This document shows, in pieces, positions 8,544-16,274 of a stretch of DNA of 64,000 bases (the stretch's first letter is position 1; the number at the start of each line of letters is the position of its first letter). The stretch covers positions 80,206 through 144,205 of the forward strand of contig JARULA010000006.1 in the NCBI GenBank assembly GCA_029688995.1, read 5' to 3'. The position numbers and the translations under genes are program-made. The notes below the pieces were generated by a model. The model was not told the origin of the DNA. It saw only the letters and a program-made list of their open reading frames with translations, and ran no database searches. The DNA is from Marinilabiliaceae bacterium ANBcel2. Its GTDB lineage: Bacteria; Bacteroidota; Bacteroidia; Bacteroidales; Marinilabiliaceae.

Positions 8544-9311
8544 ATGGATTTGAATTTGAAAAATCCTATTGTCTTTTTTGATTTAGAGACAACGGGAATT
8601 AATATTGTTAAGGATAGAATTGTTGAGATTTCGGCACTTAAAATTCAAACTAATGGTGAGGAGGAGATCAGAACCTATCGTGTTAATCCTGAAATGCCTA
8701 TTCCGCCCGAATCTTCAGCAATTCATGGCATATATGATGAAGATGTAAAGGATTCTCCTTCATTTAAGGGTATTGCCAAAGAGCTGGCTAAATTTATGGA
8801 GGGGTGTGATATAGGGGGATTTAATTCAAATAAATTTGATATTCCTTTGTTAGCCGAGGAGTTTTTAAGAGTTGATGTTGATTTTGATATGCGTAAACGC
8901 CATTTTATTGATGTTCAAACTATTTTTCATAAAATGGAGCAGAGAACTCTCGCTGCAGCTTATAAGTTTTACTGTAGTAAAACACTTGATAATGCTCATA
9001 GTGCTGAGGCAGATACCCGTGCCACATTTGAGATTTTAAAAGCTCAGCTTGACCGTTATGACAATTTGGATAATGATATACCTTCTTTGTCAAAATTTTC
9101 ATCGCATAACCGAAATGTTGATTTGGCCGGTCGTATTATTTATAATAGTAAGGATGAGGAGGTTTTTAACTTTGGAAAATATAAGGGTAAAAAGGTTTCG
9201 GATGTTTTGGCTAAGGATCAAGGTTACTATGGCTGGATGATGAACGGAGATTTTCCTCTTTATACTAAAAAGGTCCTTACAAATATTAAGTTACGTGAAC
9301 TAAACAGATAG
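8544..9311 (+). CDS. DEDDh 3'-5' exonuclease (DNA polymerase III epsilon-like, with ExoX-like C-terminal domain)
   Basis: A 255-residue nuclease. Exo I is FFDLETTG (Asp13, Glu15), Exo II lies around GGFNSNKFDIPLL, and Exo III is the H-x-A-x-x-D-T motif in NAHSAEADTRAT. This is the DEDDh type that uses two metal ions to remove nucleotides from 3' ends. A separate C-terminal module (FNFGKYKGKKVSDV followed by YYGWMMNGDFP) resembles the ExoX-like C-terminal domain, often involved in nucleic acid binding. It is not the main DnaQ proofreader by context, because no replication genes are near. The FAA-hydrolase gene follows 26 nt downstream and may be co-transcribed. Confidence 0.88.
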   Translation: MDLNLKNPIVFFDLETTGINIVKDRIVEISALKIQTNGEEEIRTYRVNPEMPIPPESSAIHGIYDEDVKDSPSFKGIAKELAKFMEGCDIGGFNSNKFDIPLLAEEFLRVDVDFDMRKRHFIDVQTIFHKMEQRTLAAAYKFYCSKTLDNAHSAEADTRATFEILKAQLDRYDNLDNDIPSLSKFSSHNRNVDLAGRIIYNSKDEEVFNFGKYKGKKVSDVLAKDQGYYGWMMNGDFPLYTKKVLTNIKLRELNR

Positions 9312-9337
9312 TTTCTATTGATTTAATTTTATTTGTG

Positions 9338-9949
9338 ATGAAGATTATTTGTATTGGAAGAAATTATGAAGATCATGCCAAAGAGCTAAAGAATCCTCTG
9401 GCACAGGAGCCAATTGTTTTTTTAAAGCCCGACTCGGCTCTTTTAAGAAATAATGATCCTTTTTATATACCCCAATTTGCAAAGCAGTTTCATTATGAAA
9501 CAGAACTTGTTGTTCGCATAAGTCGTTTAGGAAAAAAAATTGATGCATCTTTTGCCCATAGATATTATGATGAGATTGGTCTTGGGGTTGATTTTACTGC
9601 TCGTGACCTTCAGGATGAGTTGCGCCAAAAAGGTTTGCCGTGGGAAAAGTGTAAAGCATTTGATGGTTCAGCTGTAATTTCTAAATTTACTCCTAAGATG
9701 CGTTTTCCCGATATTAATGATGTGAATTTTTCTCTTAAAGTTAATGGTGAACTGCGCCAGCAGGGTAATTCAGGAGATATGATAAGCAGTATTGATCAAT
9801 TGATAGCTTATGTTTCGAACTACTTCACCTTAAAAATAGGAGATTATATTTTTACAGGCACCCCTGCAGGAGTTGGTTCTGTTAATATTGGGGATCGCCT
9901 GCAGGGATATATTGAGGATCGACTCTTTTTTGATTTTAATATAAAATAG
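9338..9949 (+). CDS. Fumarylacetoacetate hydrolase (FAH) family protein
   Basis: A 203-residue single-domain FAH-fold protein, close to the FAHD1/YcgM size class (acylpyruvate hydrolase or oxaloacetate decarboxylase-like). Family landmarks are the N-terminal IGRNYEDHAKE, EPIVFLKPDSAL, the metal-binding HYETELVVRI segment (the E-x-E pair), GVDFTARDLQ, and the terminal IFTGTPAGVGSVNIGD. I placed the start at ATG 9338; a GTG immediately before it (9335) would add one residue. It probably cleaves or decarboxylates a small 2-oxo diacid in the cytoplasm. The exact substrate is unknown. Short-spaced after the exonuclease gene. Confidence 0.88.
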   Translation: MKIICIGRNYEDHAKELKNPLAQEPIVFLKPDSALLRNNDPFYIPQFAKQFHYETELVVRISRLGKKIDASFAHRYYDEIGLGVDFTARDLQDELRQKGLPWEKCKAFDGSAVISKFTPKMRFPDINDVNFSLKVNGELRQQGNSGDMISSIDQLIAYVSNYFTLKIGDYIFTGTPAGVGSVNIGDRLQGYIEDRLFFDFNIK

Positions 9950-9969
9950 TATATAAAGCAATATATTAA

Positions 9970-10000
9970 TGTGAGGCACAAAAAAGCTTGTTCATCTTTT
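9970..10000. repeat. Direct repeat copy 1, left edge of the TonB receptor segment
   Basis: 31 bp beginning TGTGAGGCACAAAAAA. It matches 12933-12963 at 28 of 31 positions. This copy overlaps the last two bases before, and the first of, the TonB receptor stop codon (9999-10001) and has lost the right half of the hairpin that copy 2 still forms. Confidence 0.75.
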
Positions 10001-12239
10001 ATGGAGAGTCTATGTTAAAACGGAAACCAAAGTATATTTTTCGTCCCATAACAGGACCCCATATTAATGAACTGTCGAAATGGTTGCTAAACGGACTATC
10101 AGCTGCGATTATGGGATTGTTTTGCGTAAAATCACCTATGTTTTCTACACCTAAATAGAAATCCCAGTTGCCTATGAATTTTGTTAGCTGGGAATTGAAT
10201 ATACTATAACTATTAAAGCTTTGAGGCTGCTGATAGTTTACCGGGTTTTCTTTTGTTGTTGGTATTCTTCCTGACCCGTTTACCTGGGCTGTGAAATCAA
10301 ATTGCCATTTTGATTTAGGTGTTAAATACGAAACATTAAATAAGGAACGGTATCTGCTTTGTAGTGCATTTCGTTGTAACCTTTCGTTTGTTGTGGTTTT
10401 TGCTCTATTAAGTCGGTATGCAGCTAGCATTTCTAACCCCTCAATTACTTCCATTGATGCTTCAACCTGAAAAATATTAGAGTATGATCGGCCGTTGAGA
10501 TTACCAAAATGGATTTCTCGAGCTGATTGATCCATATCTATAATTAGTTGATTTTTAAATCGCGTTTGATAAGCTTCTGCATTTATAATTAGCTCTTTGT
10601 TATTGATATGAATATATCTGGCTATATTTATTCCATAATTCCATCCCTCTTCCAGGTCTATATTTTTATCGATATATATGTTTCTAGATGAAGCTAAAAC
10701 ATTGTTGTTTTCGGCTAAAGCATATGGTGTTCTGTATCCTTTACCTGCTGAAGCACGTATTGACCAGTGTTTATTTGGTGTATAGTTTAAATGCATTCGC
10801 GGTGTTATGAATGCTCCGTAGTGATTACTGTGATCGGCTCTGATGCCTGACAGGAGAGTTATTTTTTTTGGAATAGCCCATTTGTATTGAAGATAAGCTC
10901 CTTTTACATGGTGGGTTCTACTACCATCTTCTGCAAAAATATTGGTTAAATCTCCTGTAAGTTCTTCATTTAAATTATTATAAATATGATCTATCCCGAT
11001 AGTATATTGTTGCTTCTTAGGCTCTCCAAAGTGAGAGTTTAAAATTAAATTTGTTGCAAAATAGTTCTGTTTAATATCATAGTATCTATGCCCATATATT
11101 GAGTTTTGGTCATAATGTGAATAGTTTTGTACCAAAGCTATGCTACTTTCAGGATCGTTCTTGAATGTGTAACTTGCTTTTAAAAATGCCTCAATGTTTT
11201 TAGAGTCGATTATTATACCGTATGCATCTTGTTGAGATGGTGATATGCTTCTATTAAATTTTTTTTGTCCCGAAGTGCGTTCTTCATTTAAAAATTTAAT
11301 ACCTGTTTGTAAAAATATATTTGAGCTTAACCTTCCATGCCATCTATTCATAAGAATATATCGATTTGTATAAGGTTCATCTAAAAAGCCATTATTATTG
11401 TGATCATGTTTGCGAGTGTCGGTTGATGCATGCGCTAAAATTGTACTGCTCCATTTTTCCCCGATATTTAAAGATTTGTTTGCATTACCTTCTATTCGTC
11501 CTGAGGAGCTGGTAAATCCGTTTAAAAAAAACTTTTCTGATTGTTCTGGCTTTTTGTACTCTACATTAATTTGTCCTGTTAACGATTCGTATCCATTAGT
11601 AACCGATGCTGCTCCTTTAGACACCTGAATTGACTCCATCCATGGTCCCGGTACATGATCAAGTTCATATACCTTTGCCGGACCTTCGGCTGATCGCATA
11701 TTTTCGGTGAGCATTTGTACATACTTTCCTGATAGTCCGAGCAACTGAATCTGTTTAGCTCCGGTAGCGGCATCAGTATATGATACATCTACAGAAGCAT
11801 TGGTTTCAAAACTTTCGGCCAGGCTGCAACAGGCAGCTTTACACAGTTCATTTGAGGTTATTTCAATTGTGGTAATTGGATTAGCTCTAGAGATGTATGT
11901 GCCTCTTTGGCGTGCAGTAACATTTACCTCATCTAGCTCTCTTCCCCGTTGAATTGTTATTTCCAGATGTTTTATATTTTCATCTATTGCAATAGTATCC
12001 ATTTGATGGCCAATAAAACTAACTACCAGTTTTGTATGCTCATTATTACGTTTTATTTCGAATTCTCCTTTTGTGTTGGTAGAAACACCAATGGTTGTGT
12101 TTGCCCAATAGATATTGGCTCCTGCTACAGGGGTGTTGCCTTCTTCTTTTTCTTCAACAACTTGTCCGGTTATTACATCTTGTGATTTAAGCCAGGCAGG
12201 GAATGCCATTAGTATAATTAATAGTGCAATAATTTTCAT
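9999..12239 (-). CDS. TonB-dependent outer-membrane receptor (carboxypeptidase-regulatory domain + plug + barrel)
   Basis: A 746-residue outer-membrane transporter powered by TonB. Residues 1-19 are a signal peptide. Residues 20-100 form a carboxypeptidase D regulatory-like beta domain (ITGQVVEE, then the VSFIGHQ strand). The plug follows (about 110-230) with the Cys cluster CKAACC (Cys133, Cys137, Cys138) and an SVDVSYTDAATGA segment. The remainder is a 22-stranded barrel ending in an aromatic-rich strand (KIYFGFRFNI). The cysteine-bearing plug and the upstream Cys/His-rich partner gene suggest a metal or metal-complex substrate, possibly copper; this is inference. The partner gene lies 149 nt upstream on the same strand. 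Confidence 0.9.
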   Translation of the reverse strand: MKIIALLIILMAFPAWLKSQDVITGQVVEEKEEGNTPVAGANIYWANTTIGVSTNTKGEFEIKRNNEHTKLVVSFIGHQMDTIAIDENIKHLEITIQRGRELDEVNVTARQRGTYISRANPITTIEITSNELCKAACCSLAESFETNASVDVSYTDAATGAKQIQLLGLSGKYVQMLTENMRSAEGPAKVYELDHVPGPWMESIQVSKGAASVTNGYESLTGQINVEYKKPEQSEKFFLNGFTSSSGRIEGNANKSLNIGEKWSSTILAHASTDTRKHDHNNNGFLDEPYTNRYILMNRWHGRLSSNIFLQTGIKFLNEERTSGQKKFNRSISPSQQDAYGIIIDSKNIEAFLKASYTFKNDPESSIALVQNYSHYDQNSIYGHRYYDIKQNYFATNLILNSHFGEPKKQQYTIGIDHIYNNLNEELTGDLTNIFAEDGSRTHHVKGAYLQYKWAIPKKITLLSGIRADHSNHYGAFITPRMHLNYTPNKHWSIRASAGKGYRTPYALAENNNVLASSRNIYIDKNIDLEEGWNYGINIARYIHINNKELIINAEAYQTRFKNQLIIDMDQSAREIHFGNLNGRSYSNIFQVEASMEVIEGLEMLAAYRLNRAKTTTNERLQRNALQSRYRSLFNVSYLTPKSKWQFDFTAQVNGSGRIPTTKENPVNYQQPQSFNSYSIFNSQLTKFIGNWDFYLGVENIGDFTQNNPIIAADSPFSNHFDSSLIWGPVMGRKIYFGFRFNIDSP

Positions 12240-12388
12240 GAGAAATTATTTTATAACTTTAATAATATGAATAGATAGATTATAAGATGTGAGTTTGATT
12301 CTCATCATTTATTTCTATTATCCATTAAAAAAAAATGTTGTGCTTATTGTATTACTTGAGTTAATTGAAGTTTTAATGAGGTTGTAGT

Positions 12389-12826
12389 TTATAAAATATA
12401 AACCTCAATTTTTTTTAGAAGCTCAAAACCGAAATTGGTTACAGACTCACATAATCCTGGAGATGTTACTGTTGATTTATATACAGTGTTGTTTGATGAT
12501 TGATCTATATTAAGGGTAGATAATAATCTTAATTGACTGGGTGAAAAGTGTTGATTATTATATGCTTTAATGTAAGTAAATGGTTCGTCTAGTTTTTTTA
12601 AGTAGAACTTACATTTATGATCAAGATTGCAGTTTGAATTTGATGTGTTGATTTTGCAATCGCAGCTTTGTTTATTTTGATCATGTTTTTCTAAAGCAAT
12701 TGTTGTATTTGCAAAATCTTTGCTGCAATTTTCACAATGGTGATGAATTAAGGAAATCCCTGATATTGCCGGTAAAAAAAATATCAGGATTAATAACGTA
12801 CATAATTTGCAGGTTATGTTTTTCAT
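12389..12826 (-). CDS. Cys/His-rich small exported protein (HYC_CC_PP-like), putative metal binding
   Basis: A 145-residue protein with an N-terminal hydrophobic segment (signal peptide or anchor, residues about 9-26), directly followed by HHHCENC (His28-30, Cys31, Cys34). A second Cys-rich patch, SCDCKINTSNSNCNLDHKC, lies in the middle. The pattern resembles the HYC_CC_PP family of Bacteroidota, often encoded beside TonB receptors and heavy-metal-associated proteins. A role in binding or sensing a transition metal at the envelope is likely but unproven. It leads the two-gene minus-strand unit with the TonB receptor downstream. Confidence 0.7.
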   Translation of the reverse strand: MKNITCKLCTLLILIFFLPAISGISLIHHHCENCSKDFANTTIALEKHDQNKQSCDCKINTSNSNCNLDHKCKFYLKKLDEPFTYIKAYNNQHFSPSQLRLLSTLNIDQSSNNTVYKSTVTSPGLCESVTNFGFELLKKIEVYIL

Positions 12827-12853
12827 CTATGCTTATTAATTTTATCTCCATTA

Positions 12854-12861
12854 CAAATATA
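12854..12861 (-). promoter_or_regulatory. Candidate -7 box (TATATTTG on the minus strand) for the HYC-like/TonB receptor unit
   Basis: The minus strand reads TATATTTG, a perfect fit to TAnnTTTG, 27 nt upstream of the ATG at 12826. No convincing -33 TTTG was found at the usual distance. Confidence 0.45.
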
Positions 12862-12932
12862 GATTAATTAATTTAGATTAAGACGATAGAGAATAAGATA
12901 GTTTATTGCACTCTTTTTTATTGCTTTTGCCA

Positions 12933-12963
12933 TGTGAGGCACAAAAAAACCTGTTTATCTTTT
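12933..12963. repeat. Direct repeat copy 2, right edge of the TonB receptor segment
   Basis: 31 bp beginning TGTGAGGCACAAAAAA, 28/31 identical to 9970-10000. This copy includes the left arm and T-run of an intact terminator, suggesting that it is the ancestral copy and that the copy at 9970 is a partial duplicate. Confidence 0.75.
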
Positions 12964-12986
12964 TAATATTGTGATAAACAGGTTTT
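12946..12986 (-). terminator. Intrinsic terminator of the small charged-protein gene
   Basis: Perfect 14-bp stem: AAAACCTGTTTATC (12946-12959) with its complement at 12973-12986. Read on the minus strand it is followed by a run of seven T, 20 nt after the stop codon of the 72-residue protein. Confidence 0.88.
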
Positions 12987-13005
12987 AGAGCTCTTTTAAA
13001 GTTGC

Positions 13006-13224
13006 TTAATATATATCTTCATCATCTTCATAGTCTGTTTCATAAAAATCATAGTTTAAATTAATATCACCATAACTACCATAATCATCCAGCTCTTCAA
13101 GATCATCATAAATTGAAAGTTTTTTTTCTCTTTTTGGTTTGCTGGTTTTTACCGGTTTTTTAATTGCTTCTTCATCCCGGAAGAAGTGGCCGGAACTCTT
13201 TTTTGGAAGCTTTTTAGATTTCAT
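13006..13224 (-). CDS. Small charge-polarised hypothetical protein
   Basis: A 72-residue protein with a strongly basic first half (MKSKKLPKKSSG, then KPVKTSKPKREKK) and an acidic, Tyr-rich second half (DYETDYEDDEDIY-like tail). It has no hydrophobic segment and no Cys, and is probably largely disordered. It has an unusually clear Shine-Dalgarno (AAGGAG about 6-8 nt before the ATG), rare among its neighbours, and its own strong terminator, so it is likely a real, well-expressed gene. I do not recognise the family. A nucleic-acid or ribosome-associated role is only a guess based on charge. Confidence 0.65.
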   Translation of the reverse strand: MKSKKLPKKSSGHFFRDEEAIKKPVKTSKPKREKKLSIYDDLEELDDYGSYGDINLNYDFYETDYEDDEDIY

Positions 13225-13306
13225 TGGTTTTCTCCTTTTTTAAATTAAAATAGATTAATTAACACATAGGCAAAATACAAAAAAAAGGAAAACGATACAT
13301 ATTTTA

Positions 13307-14695
13307 TCATAAAATTTTTCGCACATTTAACTGTCCGCTACTATATCTTATTATTTTAACTTTTTCTCCTTTATCTATAAATCCTTCAATGGCTCTGGCA
13401 TCGTACACTTCATTATCGAGCATAACTTTACCTGAAGGGCGCAATACGGTATGGGTAATAGCTATCTCTCCCACTAATGAACTGCCTTTATTATCAAAGC
13501 TGATATACCCTTTGTCTATATCTTGTGAGGTGTTTAAAGCAATTTTTGAGAATGGTCCTTTTGTAGCCTTTAACATTTTATTGCTTGTATAAAGAGCTGC
13601 AACTAATCCGCCGGCCATTCCTCCTATTACAATAAGCAATGATTTAGTGAATTCACCTGTCTCAACATTAGAAAAATCAAACATATCATTACTGACATTG
13701 CTTAGTGTTAAACCGGTAATTGCCAATATTATTCCGCTAATTCCGGCGACTCCAAAACCGGGAAAAACAAAAATCTCTGCCGCAATTAATCCAATTCCAA
13801 TTAAAAAGATTAAAATCTCCCATGATGATGCCAATCCGTCAATATAAAGAGGCGCGAAATAAAGTACTCCTGCCATTAGTGCTGCAATTAAAGGAAAACC
13901 TATACCAGGGGATTGCATCTCAAAATAGAGTCCGCCAAGTATAACCAATATTAGTATGCCCTGGAGCATCGGATTGGTAAGAAAACCTACCAGGTTGTCA
14001 TAAAATGAGGGGGTAAATGAGACTATTTCTGCATTTTTATAGCCCAGTAAATCTGCAACATCTCTAACACTATGTGCAGTGCCTTCACAAAACCCCAGTT
14101 TAATGGCTTCATTTGTAGTAAGTGTTAATACCTGGGTAGAGTCAACCCACCCATCAACAACAACTCTTTGATCAACCATTGCTTCTGCAATTTTGGGATC
14201 TCTTATCCATACCTCTTTTTCTGTACCATTTTCAACAATAGTTTTTTTGCCATGTGCCTCGGCTGTTGAGCGTATAGTTGATCGCATGTATGATTGATAT
14301 TTATCAGGCATTTCTCCCCCTGTACCGTCAACTACAGTTGCAGCACCTATGTTTGCGCCGGGTCGCATATGTATGGTTTTTGCTGCTATTGATATTAATG
14401 CGCCGGCACTTGCAGCATTGTTGTCGATAAAAACATGTACAGGTATTTCACTGTTAAGAATTTTTGTCCTAATGGAGTCGGCAAAAAGAACTTCACCTCC
14501 GTAGGTGTTGAGGTGTAATATAATGGCATCTGCTTTATATTCATCTGCCTCTTTAAAGGCCTTTTGTGTATATACCCAGGCTGTACTGTTTATATTTGAA
14601 AATATTGGCAATCGGTACACCAGAGATTGATCTTCGGTATAAGCTGACTTTGAGAGTAAAACAAAAAATATTAATGATAATATTAAGCTTTTCAT
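13307..14695 (-). CDS. NfeD family membrane-bound ClpP-class serine protease
   Basis: A 462-residue protein: signal peptide (1-20), a ClpP-like protease domain (about 25-215), three or four transmembrane helices (about 235-385) and a C-terminal OB-fold NfeD domain. The catalytic Ser is predicted at Ser96 in NNAASAGA and the Lys at Lys132, matching the Ser/Lys dyad of the archaeal PH1510 stomatin-cleaving protease. The oxyanion region is NTYGGEV. Such proteins work with SPFH/stomatin partners in membrane quality control. No stomatin gene is adjacent here. Monocistronic on the minus strand, divergent from purB. Confidence 0.9.
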   Translation of the reverse strand: MKSLILSLIFFVLLSKSAYTEDQSLVYRLPIFSNINSTAWVYTQKAFKEADEYKADAIILHLNTYGGEVLFADSIRTKILNSEIPVHVFIDNNAASAGALISIAAKTIHMRPGANIGAATVVDGTGGEMPDKYQSYMRSTIRSTAEAHGKKTIVENGTEKEVWIRDPKIAEAMVDQRVVVDGWVDSTQVLTLTTNEAIKLGFCEGTAHSVRDVADLLGYKNAEIVSFTPSFYDNLVGFLTNPMLQGILILVILGGLYFEMQSPGIGFPLIAALMAGVLYFAPLYIDGLASSWEILIFLIGIGLIAAEIFVFPGFGVAGISGIILAITGLTLSNVSNDMFDFSNVETGEFTKSLLIVIGGMAGGLVAALYTSNKMLKATKGPFSKIALNTSQDIDKGYISFDNKGSSLVGEIAITHTVLRPSGKVMLDNEVYDARAIEGFIDKGEKVKIIRYSSGQLNVRKIL

Positions 14696-14724
14696 TAGTA
14701 AACGATTTTGTTAGGTTATTTGGC

Positions 14725-14732
14725 CAAAAGTA
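14725..14732 (-). promoter_or_regulatory. Candidate -7 box for the NfeD gene
   Basis: Minus strand reads TACTTTTG (TAnnTTTG), 29 nt upstream of the NfeD ATG. The -33 element is not clear (nearest TTG is about 24 nt further upstream). Confidence 0.38.
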
Positions 14733-14862
14733 ACTTGATTGAGAAATTGGTATATTCAATTTAAATGTTGTTGAAATATCCAATTAAATAATAATCTTAT
14801 TCAAAAATACTCTTTTTATTTTAACAGAACAATGGAGCATTAGAGCTGATATAAATTTTTAG

Positions 14863-14870
14863 TACATTTG
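14863..14870 (+). promoter_or_regulatory. Candidate -7 box (TACATTTG) for purB
   Basis: TACATTTG fits TAnnTTTG and is followed by C as in many Bacteroidota promoters. It lies 29 nt upstream of the purB ATG. The -33 element is weak. Confidence 0.45.
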
Positions 14871-14899
14871 CATTGATAAATTGAAATAAATATTTTGAT

Positions 14900-16255
14900 A
14901 TGCTTGATATTCAGTTACTGACAGCAATTTCACCTGTTGATGGGCGATATAGAACCAAGGTTGACGGGTTAGCACTCTATTTTTCGGAATATGCTCTTAT
15001 AAGATACCGAGTTATGGTTGAAGTAGAGTATTTTATTGCTCTTTGCGAAATACCTTTAAATCGTCTTGCTGATTTTGATAAGAATAAGTTTTCTCAATTA
15101 AAAGAGATTTATAAAAACTTTCAGCTTGAAGATGCTGAGAGAATTAAAAGTATAGAGTCGGTAACTAATCATGATGTTAAGGCTGTCGAATATTTTTTGA
15201 AAGAGAAGTTTGATGAGCTCAAACTTGAAAAGTATAAAGAGTTTATACATTTTGGGTTAACCTCACAGGATGTTAACAATACTGCTGTGCCTGCTTCTTT
15301 AAGGGATGCGGTTCATGATATTTACTATCCTTTACTGGATGAGTTAATATCACAACTTAAAGGTATGGCTGAGGAGTGGAGAGATGTTGCAATGCTTGCC
15401 AAAACTCATGGACAGCCGGCATCTCCTACAAAATTGGGCAAAGAGCTTATGGTTTTTGTCTATCGATTAGAACAGCAGATATCTCTTTTAAAAAGTGTTC
15501 CCTGTTCAGCTAAATTTGGTGGTGCCACCGGTAATTTTAATGCTCATTATGCTGCATATCCCGAGGTTGACTGGGTAAAGTTTGGAAATGATTTTGTAGA
15601 TAACTCTCTTAGGCTTGACCGTGAGCAGATTACTACTCAAATAAGTAATTATGATAATTTTGGAGCCATTTTTGATAACTTAAAAAGAATAAATACCATT
15701 CTTCTTGATCTTTGTAAAGATTTTTGGAGTTATATAATGATGGACTATTTTAAGCAGAAGATAAAAAAAGGTGAGGTTGGTTCAAGTGCAATGCCTCATA
15801 AGGTAAATCCAATAGATTTTGAGAATGCTGAAGGTAATCTTGGAATTGCAAATGCTCTTTTTGAGCATCTATCTATTAAATTACCTGTTTCCCGTCTTCA
15901 AAGAGATTTAACCGACAGTACTGTTTTAAGAAATATTGGTGTTCCTTTAGCACATACTGTTTTATCTGTAAAGTCGGTGATGCGCGGACTGGCAAAGTTG
16001 ATTTTGAATGAAGATGCTTTAGAGCGCGATCTTGAAGCTAATTGGGCTGTTGTTGCTGAAGGTATTCAAACTATTTTAAGGCGTGAGGGGTATGCTAACC
16101 CTTATGAGGCTTTAAAGGGTTTAACACGCACTAACAATGTTGTAGATGCAAATGCTATTGCAGCTTTTGTTGATACTCTTGATGTTGATGAAGAGGTTAA
16201 AGAGCAACTTAGAAATTTATCACCGCATAATTATACCGGTGTTGATCTGTTTTAG
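14900..16255 (+). CDS. purB: Adenylosuccinate lyase
   Basis: PurB splits fumarate from SAICAR and from adenylosuccinate, so it acts twice in purine synthesis. The product is 451 residues, the usual length. The fumarase/aspartase superfamily signature is GSSAMPHKVNP (about residues 294-304), which carries the flexible-loop catalytic Ser. The TSQDVNNTA and THGQPASPTKLG motifs, with the catalytic His in the latter, are also present. The start MLDIQLLTAISPVDGRY is typical. The ABC exporter gene begins 19 nt downstream on the same strand, possibly in the same transcript though functionally unrelated. Confidence 0.96.
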   Translation: MLDIQLLTAISPVDGRYRTKVDGLALYFSEYALIRYRVMVEVEYFIALCEIPLNRLADFDKNKFSQLKEIYKNFQLEDAERIKSIESVTNHDVKAVEYFLKEKFDELKLEKYKEFIHFGLTSQDVNNTAVPASLRDAVHDIYYPLLDELISQLKGMAEEWRDVAMLAKTHGQPASPTKLGKELMVFVYRLEQQISLLKSVPCSAKFGGATGNFNAHYAAYPEVDWVKFGNDFVDNSLRLDREQITTQISNYDNFGAIFDNLKRINTILLDLCKDFWSYIMMDYFKQKIKKGEVGSSAMPHKVNPIDFENAEGNLGIANALFEHLSIKLPVSRLQRDLTDSTVLRNIGVPLAHTVLSVKSVMRGLAKLILNEDALERDLEANWAVVAEGIQTILRREGYANPYEALKGLTRTNNVVDANAIAAFVDTLDVDEEVKEQLRNLSPHNYTGVDLF

Positions 16256-16274
16256 AATTTTGTAAATTAATATA

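Noticed and set aside
12378..12406. Terminator hairpin at the end of the HYC-like gene
   Set aside because: The possible 6-bp stem overlaps the stop codon and has interrupted pairing, so it is too weak to list.
9970..12963. Insertion sequence or transposon between the two 31-bp repeats
   Set aside because: The repeats are direct and contain terminator sequence, the interval encodes a receptor and a small protein, and there is no transposase or terminal inverted repeat.
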